Positions 46,276 through 55,585 of a stretch of DNA of 64,000 bases are shown one piece after another. Numbering within the stretch: the first letter of the stretch is position 1; each line of letters starts with the position of its first letter. Origin of the DNA: Phenylobacterium sp. (GTDB lineage: Bacteria; Pseudomonadota; Alphaproteobacteria; Caulobacterales; Caulobacteraceae); NCBI GenBank assembly GCA_018001015.1, contig JAGNIV010000016.1, positions 18,526 to 82,525 of the forward strand, given 5' to 3'. The notes beneath the pieces were generated by a model. That model had not been told where the DNA came from. It saw nothing but the letters and a program-made list of their open reading frames with translations, and did no database searches. Made by a program: the position numbers and the translations under genes.

Positions 46276-46812
46276 ATGCCTCGGACAACAAGCCCTCGGA
46301 ACCGCACCATGGGTACGGCAAGGATCGGCTTCGGGGCGCTTTTCGTAGCTGTCGTGATGACCGCAACTATGGCGGTGGCCCATCCGACAGGACCGGCAAA
46401 GCCGGCAGCATCGTCGCAGCCCACCTACGACTCCGCCGCCGCCGAGGTCGTGGACGCCTTCCACGCAGCGCTTGAAGGGGGCGACACTACAGCAGCGGCC
46501 GGGTTCCTCTCCGACGCCCTCGTCGTCTTCGAGGAGGGCGAGGCAGAGCGATCAAAAGCGGAATACGCCGGTCACCACCTCCCCGCCGACGCTGTGTTCG
46601 CCAAGGCGGTGGGCTCGCACATGCCTCGCCGAAGCGGCGGCTCTGGCGGTGATCTGGCGTGGGTCGCCAGTGAAGGCCGAACCCAGGGTCGCTACAAGGA
46701 CCGCGACATCGACCGGATCACCACAGAGACGATGGTGCTGCGGCGGGTGTCGGGCGCTTGGAAGATTGTCCACGTACATTGGTCTTCACGAGCGGCCATG
46801 CCGAAGCCTTAG
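46276..46812 (+). CDS. Exported SnoaL/DUF4440-like protein
   Basis: 178 aa from ATG 46276 (GGAG upstream); ATG 46309 is an alternative. Signal peptide ends near VAHP. The mature domain has AAEVVDAFHAALEGGDTTAA and VLRRVSGAWKIVHVHWSSR, the NTF2/SnoaL pattern. Such exported domains often stand beside copper-resistance genes. The exact ligand is unknown. Confidence 0.7.
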   Translation: MPRTTSPRNRTMGTARIGFGALFVAVVMTATMAVAHPTGPAKPAASSQPTYDSAAAEVVDAFHAALEGGDTTAAAGFLSDALVVFEEGEAERSKAEYAGHHLPADAVFAKAVGSHMPRRSGGSGGDLAWVASEGRTQGRYKDRDIDRITTETMVLRRVSGAWKIVHVHWSSRAAMPKP

Positions 46813-46866
46813 GGCGGTGCCTCGGGTCGAACTCCTTCTCGCGGCCCTTGTCTGTCGGGGGACGGC

Positions 46867-47064
46867 CTAGTCCGGCTGGGCGGGATAGCCGGCGGCAGCC
46901 AGCGCCTGGATCACCTCGGCCGGGTCAGCCGAGGTCGTGATCGACACTGCTTTCGTCCCCACATCAATGTCGATCTTGGCGTTGGTGTCCACGCTATGCA
47001 CCGCCTGGGAGACGACGATCGCGCAATGGCCGCAAGTCATGTCCGGGACCTTCAGCTTCAACAT
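46867..47064 (-). CDS. copZ: CopZ-type copper chaperone
   Basis: 65 aa from ATG 47064 (AAGGAG upstream; the TTG at 47070 is less likely). A single HMA domain with DMTCGHCAIVVSQAV. It would hand cytoplasmic Cu+ to the two-HMA ATPase encoded divergently at 47320, and perhaps to CsoR. Confidence 0.9.
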   Translation of the reverse strand: MLKLKVPDMTCGHCAIVVSQAVHSVDTNAKIDIDVGTKAVSITTSADPAEVIQALAAAGYPAQPD

Positions 47065-47164
47065 TTTCAAACTCCTTATGTGCAGGCCGACGAGTGCCGG
47101 AGGACCACTCTCGGGCTTCCCCCTGCTGGAAGGTCAAGCGGCGATTTCTCCGAAATTATGGTGA

Positions 47165-47178
47165 CGATCCTAGGATCG
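47165..47178. repeat. Perfect 14-base palindrome between copZ and copA
   Basis: CGATCCTAGGATCG, a perfect palindrome in the 255-base divergent gap. Possible regulator or methylation-sensitive site; no named operator matches. Confidence 0.4.
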
Positions 47179-47256
47179 GCGCGGCTGCCGAGGACTGTAG
47201 TTTGCTCAATATTTTCCATCGCTTGAAGCGAGGAGAATAAATCTCAAACACCCCCA

Positions 47257-47287
47257 TTGACCCTCCAGTGACTGGAAGCATTAGACC
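47257..47287 (+). promoter_or_regulatory. CueR-type promoter of the copper ATPase
   Basis: -35 TTGACC (47257-47262), a 19-base spacer with the dyad TCCAGTGACTGGA (47264-47276), and -10 TAGACC (47282-47287). The overlong spacer with central dyad is a MerR-family feature. It matches the cueR promoter at 49863 in -35, spacing and dyad. Confidence 0.8.
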
Positions 47288-47319
47288 TCTGGTCGAACGA
47301 TACTCAGAGGACAAGTTCC

Positions 47320-49866
47320 ATGAACGCTCCCTTCAATCCGACCGGCGTCTCCGTCAGACAAAACTTCCCGATCGCCGGTATGACCTGTGCGTCCTGCGTT
47401 CGCCGCGTGGAGCTTGCGATCGCCAAGGCGCCAGGCGTGGTCGCCGCGACCGTGAACCTCGCGACCGAAGCCGCCGACGTCACCTTCGACGCCGGCGTCA
47501 GACCTGACGCCGCCGGGGTGATCGCCGCGATCAAGGGGGCTGGCTATGAGGTTCCCGTCGAGACCTCGGAGGTTGAGATCGACGGCATGACCTGCGCCTC
47601 GTGCGTGCGCCGGGTCGAACTCGCTATCGCCGCAGTCCCCGGCGTGCTCAAGGCTTCGGTCAACCTCGCCACCGAGCGTGCCACGATCGAGACCCTGGCC
47701 GGCGACGCGCGCCGGGCGGACATCGACGCGGCCATCCGCAAGGCGGGCTATGAGCCCCGTCGCAGCAGCGCCGGCGCCACCGCGGCCACCGACAGCCGGG
47801 AAGCAGCCCGCGATCGCGAGATGTCTCACCTCAAGCGCGATCTCGGGATCGCCGGGGTGCTGACCCTGCCGATCTTCGTGCTCGAGATGGGCGCGCACGC
47901 AATCCCGGCCCTACATCACTGGCTCGCGATGACGCTGGGCCAGCGACCGCTCTATATCTTGTTCTTCGTCCTGGCGACGATCGTCCAGTTCGGTCCGGGC
48001 CTGCGCTTCTACAGGAAAGGCGTGCCGGCCCTGGCGCGCCTGGCTCCCGACATGAACTCGCTGGTGGTGCTCGGTTCGACGGCCGCCTGGGCCTATTCGG
48101 TGGTCGCCGTCTTCGCGCCGACGGTGCTGCCGTCCGGGACGGCCAACGTCTATTTCGAAGCCTCGGCGGTGATCATCACCCTGATCCTGTTGGGCCGGGT
48201 CCTCGAGGCCAAGGCCAAGGGGCGCACAAGCGAGGCGATCAAGCGGCTGATGGGCCTGCAGGCCAAGTCGGCCCGGGTGGAGCGCAACGGCGAATTCGTC
48301 GACGTGGCGCTTGAGGACGTCGCCGCTGGAGATGTCATCCAGGTGCGACCGGGCGACAAGGTGCCGGTCGACGGCGTGGTGTTGTCCGGCTCGTCGTTCG
48401 TCGACGAAGCCATGATCTCCGGCGAGCCGATCCCGGTTATTAAGGAGGCGGGGGCTGAGGTGATCGGGGGCACGATCAACAAGACCGGGAGCTTTACCTA
48501 TCGCGCCACCAAGGTCGGGGCGGACACACTGCTCGCCCAGATCATCCGCATGGTCGAGACCGCGCAGGGTTCCAAGCTGCCAATCCAGGCCCTGGTCGAC
48601 AAGGTCACGGCCTGGTTCGTGCCAGCGGTCATGGTCGCGGCGGCCCTTACGTTCGCGGTCTGGCTGGTCTTCGGGCCGCAGCCCGGCGTCGCCTTCGCGC
48701 TGGTCAATGCGGTGGCGGTGCTGATCATCGCCTGCCCCTGCGCCATGGGGCTCGCCACGCCGACTTCGATCATGGTCGGCACCGGCCGCGCCGCAGAACT
48801 GGGCGTTCTGTTCCGCAACGGCGGAGCGCTGCAGTCGCTGAAGTCGGTCCGGGTGGTCGCGCTCGACAAGACGGGCACGCTCACGGCTGGCAAGCCGGTG
48901 ATGACCGATCTGGAAGTCGTTGAGGGCTTTGAGCGCGCTCAGGTTCTATCCCTAGTCGCCGCCGTCGAGGGACAGTCCGAGCACCCTGTGGCGGCGGCCA
49001 TCGTCACCGCCGCCCAGGCCGAAGGGCTCGCCCTCGACGAGGTCATCGCTTTCGAAGCTGTGCCCGGCTATGGCGTCAACGCCACAGTCCGCGGCCATCG
49101 CATCGCCGTCGGCGCAGACCGCCAAATGGGCCAGCTGGGTATCGACGTAGGGCCGTTCGCCGAGACCGCTGTCCGCATGGGCGAGATGGCCAAGACCCCG
49201 CTCTACGCCGCCATCGACGGCAAGCTGGCCGCCGTGATCGCCGTCTCCGACCCCATCAAGCCGACCACGCCGCAGGCCATCCGCGCCCTGCATGATATGG
49301 GCCTCAAGGTAGCGATGATCACCGGCGACAACCGTCGCACGGCGGAGGCTATCGCGGCCCAACTCGGCATCGACGAAGTGGTCGCCGAGGTGCTGCCGGA
49401 CGGCAAGGTGGAGGCTATCAAGCGCCTGCGCGCCGGCGGCCGCGCCGTGACCTTCGTCGGCGACGGCATCAACGATGCTCCGGCCCTTGCCGAGGCCGAT
49501 GTCGGCATCGCCATCGGCACCGGCACGGACGTGGCCATCGAGAGCGCTGACGTCGTGCTGATGTCCGGCGACTTGCTGGGGGTCAGCAATGCAATCGCGT
49601 TGTCGAAGGCGACCATCGCCAACATCCGCCAAAACCTCTTCTGGGCCTTCGCCTACAATGCCAGCCTGATTCCGGTGGCTGCGGGCGTCCTCTATCCGAT
49701 CAGCGGCACGCTGCTGTCACCGATGCTGGCGGCCGGCGCCATGGCGCTCTCGAGCGTCTTCGTGCTGGGCAACGCCATGCGGCTGAAGCGCTTCAAGGCG
49801 CCGGTGCGCGTCCTCGCCGGCCACGTCGTGGCGGCCCGGGAGCCAACCTCTTCGGCTCAGCCTTGA
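47320..49866 (+). CDS. Cu+-exporting P1B-1 ATPase with two HMA domains
   Basis: 848 aa. Two N-terminal HMA domains each carry [15 protein letters not shown] (Cys 23/26 and about 91/94). The core has [14 protein letters not shown] (near 471), [21 protein letters not shown] and [10 protein letters not shown], and the [17 protein letters not shown] helix 7 typical of Cu+ pumps. It lies under a CueR-type promoter and is followed by cueR. It serves cytosolic copper homeostasis, apart from the YHS-type pump at 40621. Confidence 0.95.
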   Translation: MNAPFNPTGVSVRQNFPIAGMTCASCVRRVELAIAKAPGVVAATVNLATEAADVTFDAGVRPDAAGVIAAIKGAGYEVPVETSEVEIDGMTCASCVRRVELAIAAVPGVLKASVNLATERATIETLAGDARRADIDAAIRKAGYEPRRSSAGATAATDSREAARDREMSHLKRDLGIAGVLTLPIFVLEMGAHAIPALHHWLAMTLGQRPLYILFFVLATIVQFGPGLRFYRKGVPALARLAPDMNSLVVLGSTAAWAYSVVAVFAPTVLPSGTANVYFEASAVIITLILLGRVLEAKAKGRTSEAIKRLMGLQAKSARVERNGEFVDVALEDVAAGDVIQVRPGDKVPVDGVVLSGSSFVDEAMISGEPIPVIKEAGAEVIGGTINKTGSFTYRATKVGADTLLAQIIRMVETAQGSKLPIQALVDKVTAWFVPAVMVAAALTFAVWLVFGPQPGVAFALVNAVAVLIIACPCAMGLATPTSIMVGTGRAAELGVLFRNGGALQSLKSVRVVALDKTGTLTAGKPVMTDLEVVEGFERAQVLSLVAAVEGQSEHPVAAAIVTAAQAEGLALDEVIAFEAVPGYGVNATVRGHRIAVGADRQMGQLGIDVGPFAETAVRMGEMAKTPLYAAIDGKLAAVIAVSDPIKPTTPQAIRALHDMGLKVAMITGDNRRTAEAIAAQLGIDEVVAEVLPDGKVEAIKRLRAGGRAVTFVGDGINDAPALAEADVGIAIGTGTDVAIESADVVLMSGDLLGVSNAIALSKATIANIRQNLFWAFAYNASLIPVAAGVLYPISGTLLSPMLAAGAMALSSVFVLGNAMRLKRFKAPVRVLAGHVVAAREPTSSAQP

Positions 49867-49893
49867 CCCTCCACTAACTAGAACCTTTATGCT
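49863..49893 (+). promoter_or_regulatory. CueR-type promoter of cueR
   Basis: -35 TTGACC (49863-49868), a 19-base spacer with a dyad (CTCCACTAACTAGAACCTT), and -10 TATGCT (49888-49893). The -35 overlaps the ATPase stop codon, so cueR has its own autoregulated promoter. Confidence 0.75.
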
Positions 49894-49920
49894 GACGGAA
49901 GTCGGATCGGAAATCGCCTC

Positions 49921-50331
49921 ATGAACATTGGAAACGCATCGGAAAAGTCGGGCCTCTCGGCCAAGACGATCCGCTACTACGAGGACATCGGCCTGCTGCA
50001 GGCCGATCGCGCGGACAATGGCTATCGGGACTACTCGACGTCTGACGTGCATCGCCTGCGCTTCCTCCAGCGCTCACGCAGCCTCGGCTTTTCGGTCGAG
50101 GAATGCCGGCAACTCCTGTCGCTCTACAGCGACAAGGATCGCGAGAGCGCGGATGTAAAGGCGATCGCCAAGGCCAAGCTGACAGAGATCGACCGCAAGC
50201 TCGCTGAACTGACCGAACTCCGCGACACGCTGCGGCATTTGGTGCGCAACTGCCACGGCGACAAGCGCCCTGACTGCCCGATCATCGAAGGGCTGGCGGG
50301 TAAGGACCGAGTCTCGACTCAGCCGATTTAG
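49921..50331 (+). CDS. cueR: CueR copper-responsive MerR regulator
   Basis: 136 aa. MerR winged helix at the N-terminus (IGNASEKSGLSAKTIRYYED). Ser76 stands where E. coli CueR has Ser77, the mark of a monovalent-metal sensor. Cys111 and Cys119 (CHGDKRPDC) match Cys112/120. It would activate the promoters at 47257 and 49863 on Cu+ or Ag+. Confidence 0.95.
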   Translation: MNIGNASEKSGLSAKTIRYYEDIGLLQADRADNGYRDYSTSDVHRLRFLQRSRSLGFSVEECRQLLSLYSDKDRESADVKAIAKAKLTEIDRKLAELTELRDTLRHLVRNCHGDKRPDCPIIEGLAGKDRVSTQPI

Positions 50332-50398
50332 GCCATCCGCTTCGAGTCAGCCAAGCTGAAGCGAACGATCCATGATCACCCTACGCCCGGATCAGCGA

Positions 50399-50620
50399 TT
50401 ATCGAATCTCGCCGCACAGCTGAGCCACATTGATCCCAAGAGCGTGAGCGAGTTTGAACATGGTCTTGATGCTGGCATTTCGCTCGCCCCTCTCGACCAG
50501 CCCAACGTAATTCCTATGGAGGTCCGACCGGCCAGCGAGCTCCTCCTGGCTAAGTCCCTTTTGCTTCCGCCAATGGCGTAAAGCTCGGCCAAAAGCCTCA
50601 AGATCTGCGTCGCGGCTCAC
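50399..50620 (-). CDS. XRE-family regulator
   Basis: 73 aa from GTG 50620, essentially one XRE HTH: FGRALRHWRKQKGLSQEELA, then RNYVGLVERGERNASIKTMF. It stands alone between cueR and the lasso locus. A perfect palindrome at 50654-50672 lies just upstream of its start, a likely autoregulatory operator. Confidence 0.9.
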   Translation of the reverse strand: MSRDADLEAFGRALRHWRKQKGLSQEELAGRSDLHRNYVGLVERGERNASIKTMFKLAHALGINVAQLCGEIR

Positions 50621-50653
50621 CCACTAAAGGTTGCTTTTCCAAGCGCCCTAAAC

Positions 50654-50672
50654 TACACACTGACAGTGTGTA
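50654..50672. promoter_or_regulatory. Perfect palindrome upstream of the XRE gene
   Basis: TACACACTGACAGTGTGTA: 9-base perfect arms around one A, 33 bases before the XRE start and 178 bases before fecI. Fits a dimeric XRE repressor operator. Confidence 0.7.
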
Positions 50673-50850
50673 TTTGGTCGGGTGGGCAATTGCCGGACCC
50701 ACCTGTCGAGAGCTTTACATGAGCACTGATCGATTCTGTTTGTGCACGAAACTGAGCACCAATGTTGTATGTCCTCAGCGCTTTGCGGTTCGAACGGTAA
50801 AGCTTGCCGTTCGCAACTGCTGCTGAGGCGAACACCCGGGACGCCATACC

Positions 50851-51336
50851 ATGTCATGGGTGAGGGAGTTTCAGGAACGGCTGGGCGGGCTCTACGCCAC
50901 CCACGCCAAGCGGATTTCGCGCAGCCTCGCCGCCAAGGGTCTCGCGAATTCTGAGGATGTGACGCAGGAGACCTTCGTCCGGCTCGCGACCGCCCCCATC
51001 CCAATCCGTCACCCCAAGGCCCTGCTGATGACTGTCGCGACCAACCTGGCGCGCGACGAGATAAGACGTCAGAAGCGCCAGGGGGGCGCCCACCTGTCGC
51101 TCGATCAGGCCTATGCTGAGAATGAGCCTTGGGCCGCGCCCGACCAGGAGACCGCCCTCCTCCTGAAACAGGTCATCCTGTCGATGCCGAAGCTCTACCG
51201 GAACGTGTTTGTCTTGAGCAGGTTCGCGGGTCTGAGCTATGAGGAGATTGCAGAACGCTGCAACGTGTCGGTCAAGACGGTCGAGTGGCGAATGACCAAG
51301 GCCCTGGCCCACTGCGCCGCGCTGCTGCGCGACTAG
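50851..51336 (+). CDS. FecI-type ECF sigma factor
   Basis: 161 aa ECF sigma. Region 2 has ATHAKRISRSLAAKGLANSE and VTQETFVRLATA; region 4 has MPKLYRNVFVLSRFAGLSYE and CNVSVKTVEWRMTKALAH. First of the plus-strand lasso set, followed by FecR and the TonB receptor. By analogy with FecIR systems, ligand binding at the receptor would free this factor to transcribe receptor and isopeptidase genes. Confidence 0.92.
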   Translation: MSWVREFQERLGGLYATHAKRISRSLAAKGLANSEDVTQETFVRLATAPIPIRHPKALLMTVATNLARDEIRRQKRQGGAHLSLDQAYAENEPWAAPDQETALLLKQVILSMPKLYRNVFVLSRFAGLSYEEIAERCNVSVKTVEWRMTKALAHCAALLRD

Positions 51337-51351
51337 CCGACCGGGAACGCC

Positions 51352-52368
51352 ATGAGCGCACAAGCCTCGGCAGATGATGAGCGCGCGCGCCTCGAAGCGG
51401 CCGAGTGGTTCGCACGCCTGAATTCCAAGACCGTCTCCACCGACGCCTTGCGCGACTTTCGCGTGTGGCGCGGAACGCCTGGCAACGCGGCGGCCTATGC
51501 CCACCTGGAGGCGATCTGGAAGGCGGCCGAACCCTTGGCCACGGACGCCGACATCGCCAGCGCGATCGAAGAGGCGTTGACCCCGGCGCGCACGGGCAGG
51601 AGCCTCGATGACTGGCTGCAGCTGGTGGTCCGCTCACCGCTGAAGTTCGCGGTCCTGGCTCTGCTCGGGCTGGGCCTGCTCAGCGTCTCAGCCGCCGTGC
51701 TCGCAGGTCTCGGCGGCCGGACCTATAGCTCCGGCCTGGGCGAGCAGCGCATCGTCCGTCTGGAGGACGGTAGCCAGTTGCGTCTCGATACCGACACCCA
51801 GGTGCGCGTTCGCTTCAGCAAAGACGCCCGACAGATACATCTCGGCCGCGGCCAGGCCTTCTTCGACGTGGCGCATGATGCGACGCGGCCCTTTACCGTT
51901 GCGGCCGACGACACCGAGGTGCGGGCCCTGGGCACGCGGTTCGACGTTCGTCGGGACGCCGGAGGGGTTCAGGTGACCCTGGTCGAGGGCAAGGTCCGGG
52001 TGCGGCAGACCGAGGGCGATCGCCAGTGGACCATGGGGCCGGGCGAACAGTTGCGGGTGACGGACGCCAAGCCCACCGCCCCCAACCAGGTCCGGCGCAT
52101 CGATGTCGCCGCAGCCACCAGCTGGACCAGCGGCCGGCTGACCTTCCACCAAACCCCGCTCGCCAGCGCCATCGCCGAGGTCAACCGCTATGGCCGCACG
52201 AAGGTGAGCCTGGACGCGCCCGGGCTGGCCGATCGCCAGGTCAGTGGCGCCTTCGACAGCGGCGATACCGAAGCCTTCGTGGCCGCTGTCGCCGAACTCT
52301 ATAACCTTGAGGCCGACCGCCGGGACGGCCAGATCGTTTTGCGGCCGGTGGGATCGGCGGCGAGTTAG
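51352..52368 (+). CDS. FecR-type transmembrane anti-sigma factor
   Basis: 338 aa. An N-terminal cytoplasmic DUF4880 domain (EAAEWFARLNSKTVSTDALR) is followed by one membrane helix (about 98-120), the FecR domain (LGEQRIVRLEDGSQLRLDTD and FDVAHDATRPFTVAADDTEV), and a C-terminal STN-like domain (about 255-335). It pairs with the FecI-type factor encoded 15 bases upstream and senses the receptor. Confidence 0.93.
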   Translation: MSAQASADDERARLEAAEWFARLNSKTVSTDALRDFRVWRGTPGNAAAYAHLEAIWKAAEPLATDADIASAIEEALTPARTGRSLDDWLQLVVRSPLKFAVLALLGLGLLSVSAAVLAGLGGRTYSSGLGEQRIVRLEDGSQLRLDTDTQVRVRFSKDARQIHLGRGQAFFDVAHDATRPFTVAADDTEVRALGTRFDVRRDAGGVQVTLVEGKVRVRQTEGDRQWTMGPGEQLRVTDAKPTAPNQVRRIDVAAATSWTSGRLTFHQTPLASAIAEVNRYGRTKVSLDAPGLADRQVSGAFDSGDTEAFVAAVAELYNLEADRRDGQIVLRPVGSAAS

Positions 52369-52448
52369 CCGCCCGTTTGAAAAAAGTTTGCGCGGTGAGT
52401 CAGGGTCGAGATCGCGTGCGGACGTCTCACCTCCCGACCCGCGCGGAC

Positions 52449-55400
52449 ATGAGACCGGCCACCACGGCCGACCGCCGCCCGGGTCTTGGGGGATACACCT
52501 TGGGCCCGTCCACCTTCCGTCGCCATCTCATCGCAGGCCTCGCCCTGCCCATGCTCAGTCTCGCTATGACCGCGCCTCCCGTAGCGGCTTCGGCCGCCCC
52601 GGTCTCAACGGTAAGCTTCGACATCCCGGCCGGCCCGCTGGACGTGGCTCTGAGCGCCTACGCCGCCCAGAGCCACCAACAGCTCCTCTACACACCGGAG
52701 CTGGTTGCGGGTCGTAGGGCGCCGGCCGTGCGTGGTGCCCTGCCCGCCAGCCAGGTGCTGCGCACGTTGCTGGCCGACAGCCCGATCACCGCGACGACCA
52801 TTCGTCCTGATGTTATCGTCCTGAAAGCCGCCGACGCCGACAAGCGGGGCGCCAGCTTTCCGGCGCCGCCGCTAGGCGTGGAGCGCGCGACGGCGCTGGC
52901 CGGCCCGACCGTGCTGGAAACCCTGGTGGTGACCGGGTCGCACATCCGCGGCGCCCGCGACGCCGCCTCCCCCATCGTCACCTTCGGGCGCGACGACATC
53001 GACCGCAGCGGCCGCTCCACCGTGGCAGAGGCGCTCAATGCGCTGCCGCAGAACTTCGGCGGACTGGGCACTCCGGCCAGTCTGCTCGCCGGCTCAGATC
53101 GCACTGGCGTCAACAGCCAGGCCGCCAACGGCGTGAACCTGCGCGGCCTGGGGGCCGACGCGACCCTGGTGCTGGTGGATGGCCGCCGCCTGGCTGGCAC
53201 CGGCCTGCGCGGCGACTTCGCCGACGTGTCCTCGATCCCCACCGCCGCCATCGCGCGGGTGGACGTGCTGCTCGATGGCGCCTCGGCGCTCTACGGATCC
53301 GACGCCGTGGGCGGTGTGGTCAACATCATCCTGCGCCGAGACTTCGATGGTGCGGAAACCAGGGCCCGCGTCGGGATCGCGTCCGGCGGCGGCGCGCGCG
53401 AAACCCAGTTCGCCCAGACCTTCGGCAAAACCTGGGACGGCGGCCACGCCCTCTTCTCCTATGAGTATTACGACCGTGATCCGTTGCCGGCGGCAAAGCG
53501 CGACTATACCGCCTCTGACGACCTGCGGCCCTTTGGCGGAACCGACCACCGGGGGTTCTACACAAACCCCGGCAACATCCTGGTCTTCGACGCCCCGACC
53601 AACGCCTACAAGCCCGCCTACGCCATTCCGGCGGGCCAGAACGGGTCGAGCCTGACGACGGCGAGTTTCCGGCTCGGAACGGCGAACTACGGCTCGGCGC
53701 GGGACGGCTCCGACATCCTGCCTGGCCAGACCCGCAACAGTCTCTATGCGGCCTTCGCCCAGGACCTCTCAGCGACGGTCGAGCTTTCCGCGGACGCCCG
53801 CTTCAGTCGCCGCGTCTTCGCCTATGCCAGTGCGCCGGCCACCACCGCGCTCTCGATCGGCTCGGCCAATCCCCACTTCGTCATGGCCCCCGACGGTCAG
53901 ACCTCGCAATTGATCGCCTATAGCTTCGGCGACGAGATCGGCCCGGTGCAGGCGAGCGGAGCCTCGGAAAGCCTGGCCCTCACGACAGCCCTGCGGGCCG
54001 ATCTCGGCCGCACCTGGCGGATCGAGGGTTACGCCGCCTTCGCCCAAGAGATCGGCACGAGCCTCAACGCAAACCTGATCAACTCGGCCTACCTCACCGA
54101 GGCGCTTGGAGGGTCCGACAACGCGTCCACCGGCTTCCGGGCGACCCGCGACGGATACTTAAACCCCTATGGCGATGGCGGCGCCAACAGCGCCGCGATC
54201 CTGGACTTCATCAGCTCCGGCTACAGCCGCGCGCGCAATGTCAGCCGCAATGAGACGATCAACATGCAGGCGGACGGGACGCTGTTCGCCCTGCCGGCTG
54301 GTGATGTGAAGATGGCGGTGGGCGCTAATTGGCGGCGGGAGATCTTCCGCCAGCAGAACCGCGCCCTGCTCTCGACCGCCGTCGAGCGGACCGGCCAGCG
54401 GCTGAGCTACCAGCGCACCGTCTCCTCGGCCTATGCCGAGTTGCGCGTCCCCCTGGTGTCCCCAGACGCCGCGCTGCCTGGCGTGCGCCGGCTCGACCTG
54501 TCCTTGGCGGCGCGGATGGAGGACTTCAGCGATGTGGGCCGGACCACCAATCCCAAGGTCGGCCTGGCCTGGGAGCCTGTCGAGGGACTGGCCCTGCGCG
54601 CGACCTATGGCACGTCGTTCCGCGCGCCCAGCCTGTCGGAAGTCTATGAGGCGCCCGATGTCAGCGCCTCGTTCCTGACCCGCAACGGCGCGCGAACCCT
54701 GAGCCTGATCCAGTATGGCGGAAACCTGGACCTCAAACCGGAGACCGCCACCTCCTGGACGGCCGGGTTCGACGTAACGCCCCCGGCCTTACCGGGCCTG
54801 AAGGTCAGCGGCACTTGGTTCCGCACGGACTTCAGCGACCGCATCGGCCAGCCCGCGCGCGAAAACCTCACCGTCGCCCTGCGCGATCCCACCCTGGCGA
54901 GCTTCGTGCATGTTATCGATCCGGGCAGCGCCGCCGATCTGGCGCAGGTCAACACCCTGATCACCTTCCCAACCTATCCCTACCAGGGCCTGTTCCCGGC
55001 CAGCGCCTATGGTGCGATCGTCGACGCCCGCTGGGTCAACACCGCCAGCGTCAAGGTGCAAGGGGTGGACGGTCAGATCGGCTACAGCTTCGATCGGGGC
55101 GCCGACCGCTTCGACCTCTCGGCGAACGCCTCCTACCTGCTGACCTTCGAGCGCCAAGTGACCCCGCAGGCGGCGCCAGTCGATGTGGTTGGCGTGGCCG
55201 GCAATCCCGCGCGCTTCCGGGGGCGGGCGCAGGCGGCTTGGCGCCGGGGTTCGGTGAGCGCGAGCCTGGCGGTAAACTACCAGAGCCAGGAGAAGGACCT
55301 AGCCGGCAAGACCATCGACAGCTGGACCACCAGCGACCTTCAGCTCGGATGGACATCGGACCACGAAGGCCCGCTCGGCGGCCTGACACTGGCGCTGAGC

Positions 55401-55523
55401 GTCCAGAATCTCTTCGACACCCGACCCCCATTTTACGACAGCCCCGCCGGGATCGGCTTCGACGCCGCCAACGCCGAGCCGCTCGGACGCTTTGTCTCGC
55501 TCCAACTGACCAAGCGCTGGTGA
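52449..55523 (+). CDS. TonB-dependent receptor with STN signalling domain
   Basis: 1024 aa from ATG 52449; a TTG at 52377 is open too but has no ribosome site. Signal segment (about 25-50), then an STN domain (about 55-125, FDIPAGPLDVALSAYAAQSH) that contacts FecR. The plug has LETLVVTGSHIRGARDAASP and ALNALPQNFGG; a 22-strand barrel ends VSLQLTKRW. In this cluster type it imports the lasso peptide, or a related ligand, for cleavage by the neighbouring isopeptidase. The ligand is inferred from context. Confidence 0.93.
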   Translation: MRPATTADRRPGLGGYTLGPSTFRRHLIAGLALPMLSLAMTAPPVAASAAPVSTVSFDIPAGPLDVALSAYAAQSHQQLLYTPELVAGRRAPAVRGALPASQVLRTLLADSPITATTIRPDVIVLKAADADKRGASFPAPPLGVERATALAGPTVLETLVVTGSHIRGARDAASPIVTFGRDDIDRSGRSTVAEALNALPQNFGGLGTPASLLAGSDRTGVNSQAANGVNLRGLGADATLVLVDGRRLAGTGLRGDFADVSSIPTAAIARVDVLLDGASALYGSDAVGGVVNIILRRDFDGAETRARVGIASGGGARETQFAQTFGKTWDGGHALFSYEYYDRDPLPAAKRDYTASDDLRPFGGTDHRGFYTNPGNILVFDAPTNAYKPAYAIPAGQNGSSLTTASFRLGTANYGSARDGSDILPGQTRNSLYAAFAQDLSATVELSADARFSRRVFAYASAPATTALSIGSANPHFVMAPDGQTSQLIAYSFGDEIGPVQASGASESLALTTALRADLGRTWRIEGYAAFAQEIGTSLNANLINSAYLTEALGGSDNASTGFRATRDGYLNPYGDGGANSAAILDFISSGYSRARNVSRNETINMQADGTLFALPAGDVKMAVGANWRREIFRQQNRALLSTAVERTGQRLSYQRTVSSAYAELRVPLVSPDAALPGVRRLDLSLAARMEDFSDVGRTTNPKVGLAWEPVEGLALRATYGTSFRAPSLSEVYEAPDVSASFLTRNGARTLSLIQYGGNLDLKPETATSWTAGFDVTPPALPGLKVSGTWFRTDFSDRIGQPARENLTVALRDPTLASFVHVIDPGSAADLAQVNTLITFPTYPYQGLFPASAYGAIVDARWVNTASVKVQGVDGQIGYSFDRGADRFDLSANASYLLTFERQVTPQAAPVDVVGVAGNPARFRGRAQAAWRRGSVSASLAVNYQSQEKDLAGKTIDSWTTSDLQLGWTSDHEGPLGGLTLALSVQNLFDTRPPFYDSPAGIGFDAANAEPLGRFVSLQLTKRW

Positions 55524-55585
55524 CGGCCACGCCGGGGCGGGCCTGAGCGCGCGCGCCGGCTTCCCCTCTTTCTAGGACCTTTCCC

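Noticed and set aside
44846-46348. 500-codon plus-strand open frame antisense to the ATP-grasp gene
   Set aside because: Its protein is low-complexity and Arg/Gly-rich without motifs; it is a GC-rich shadow of the real minus-strand gene.
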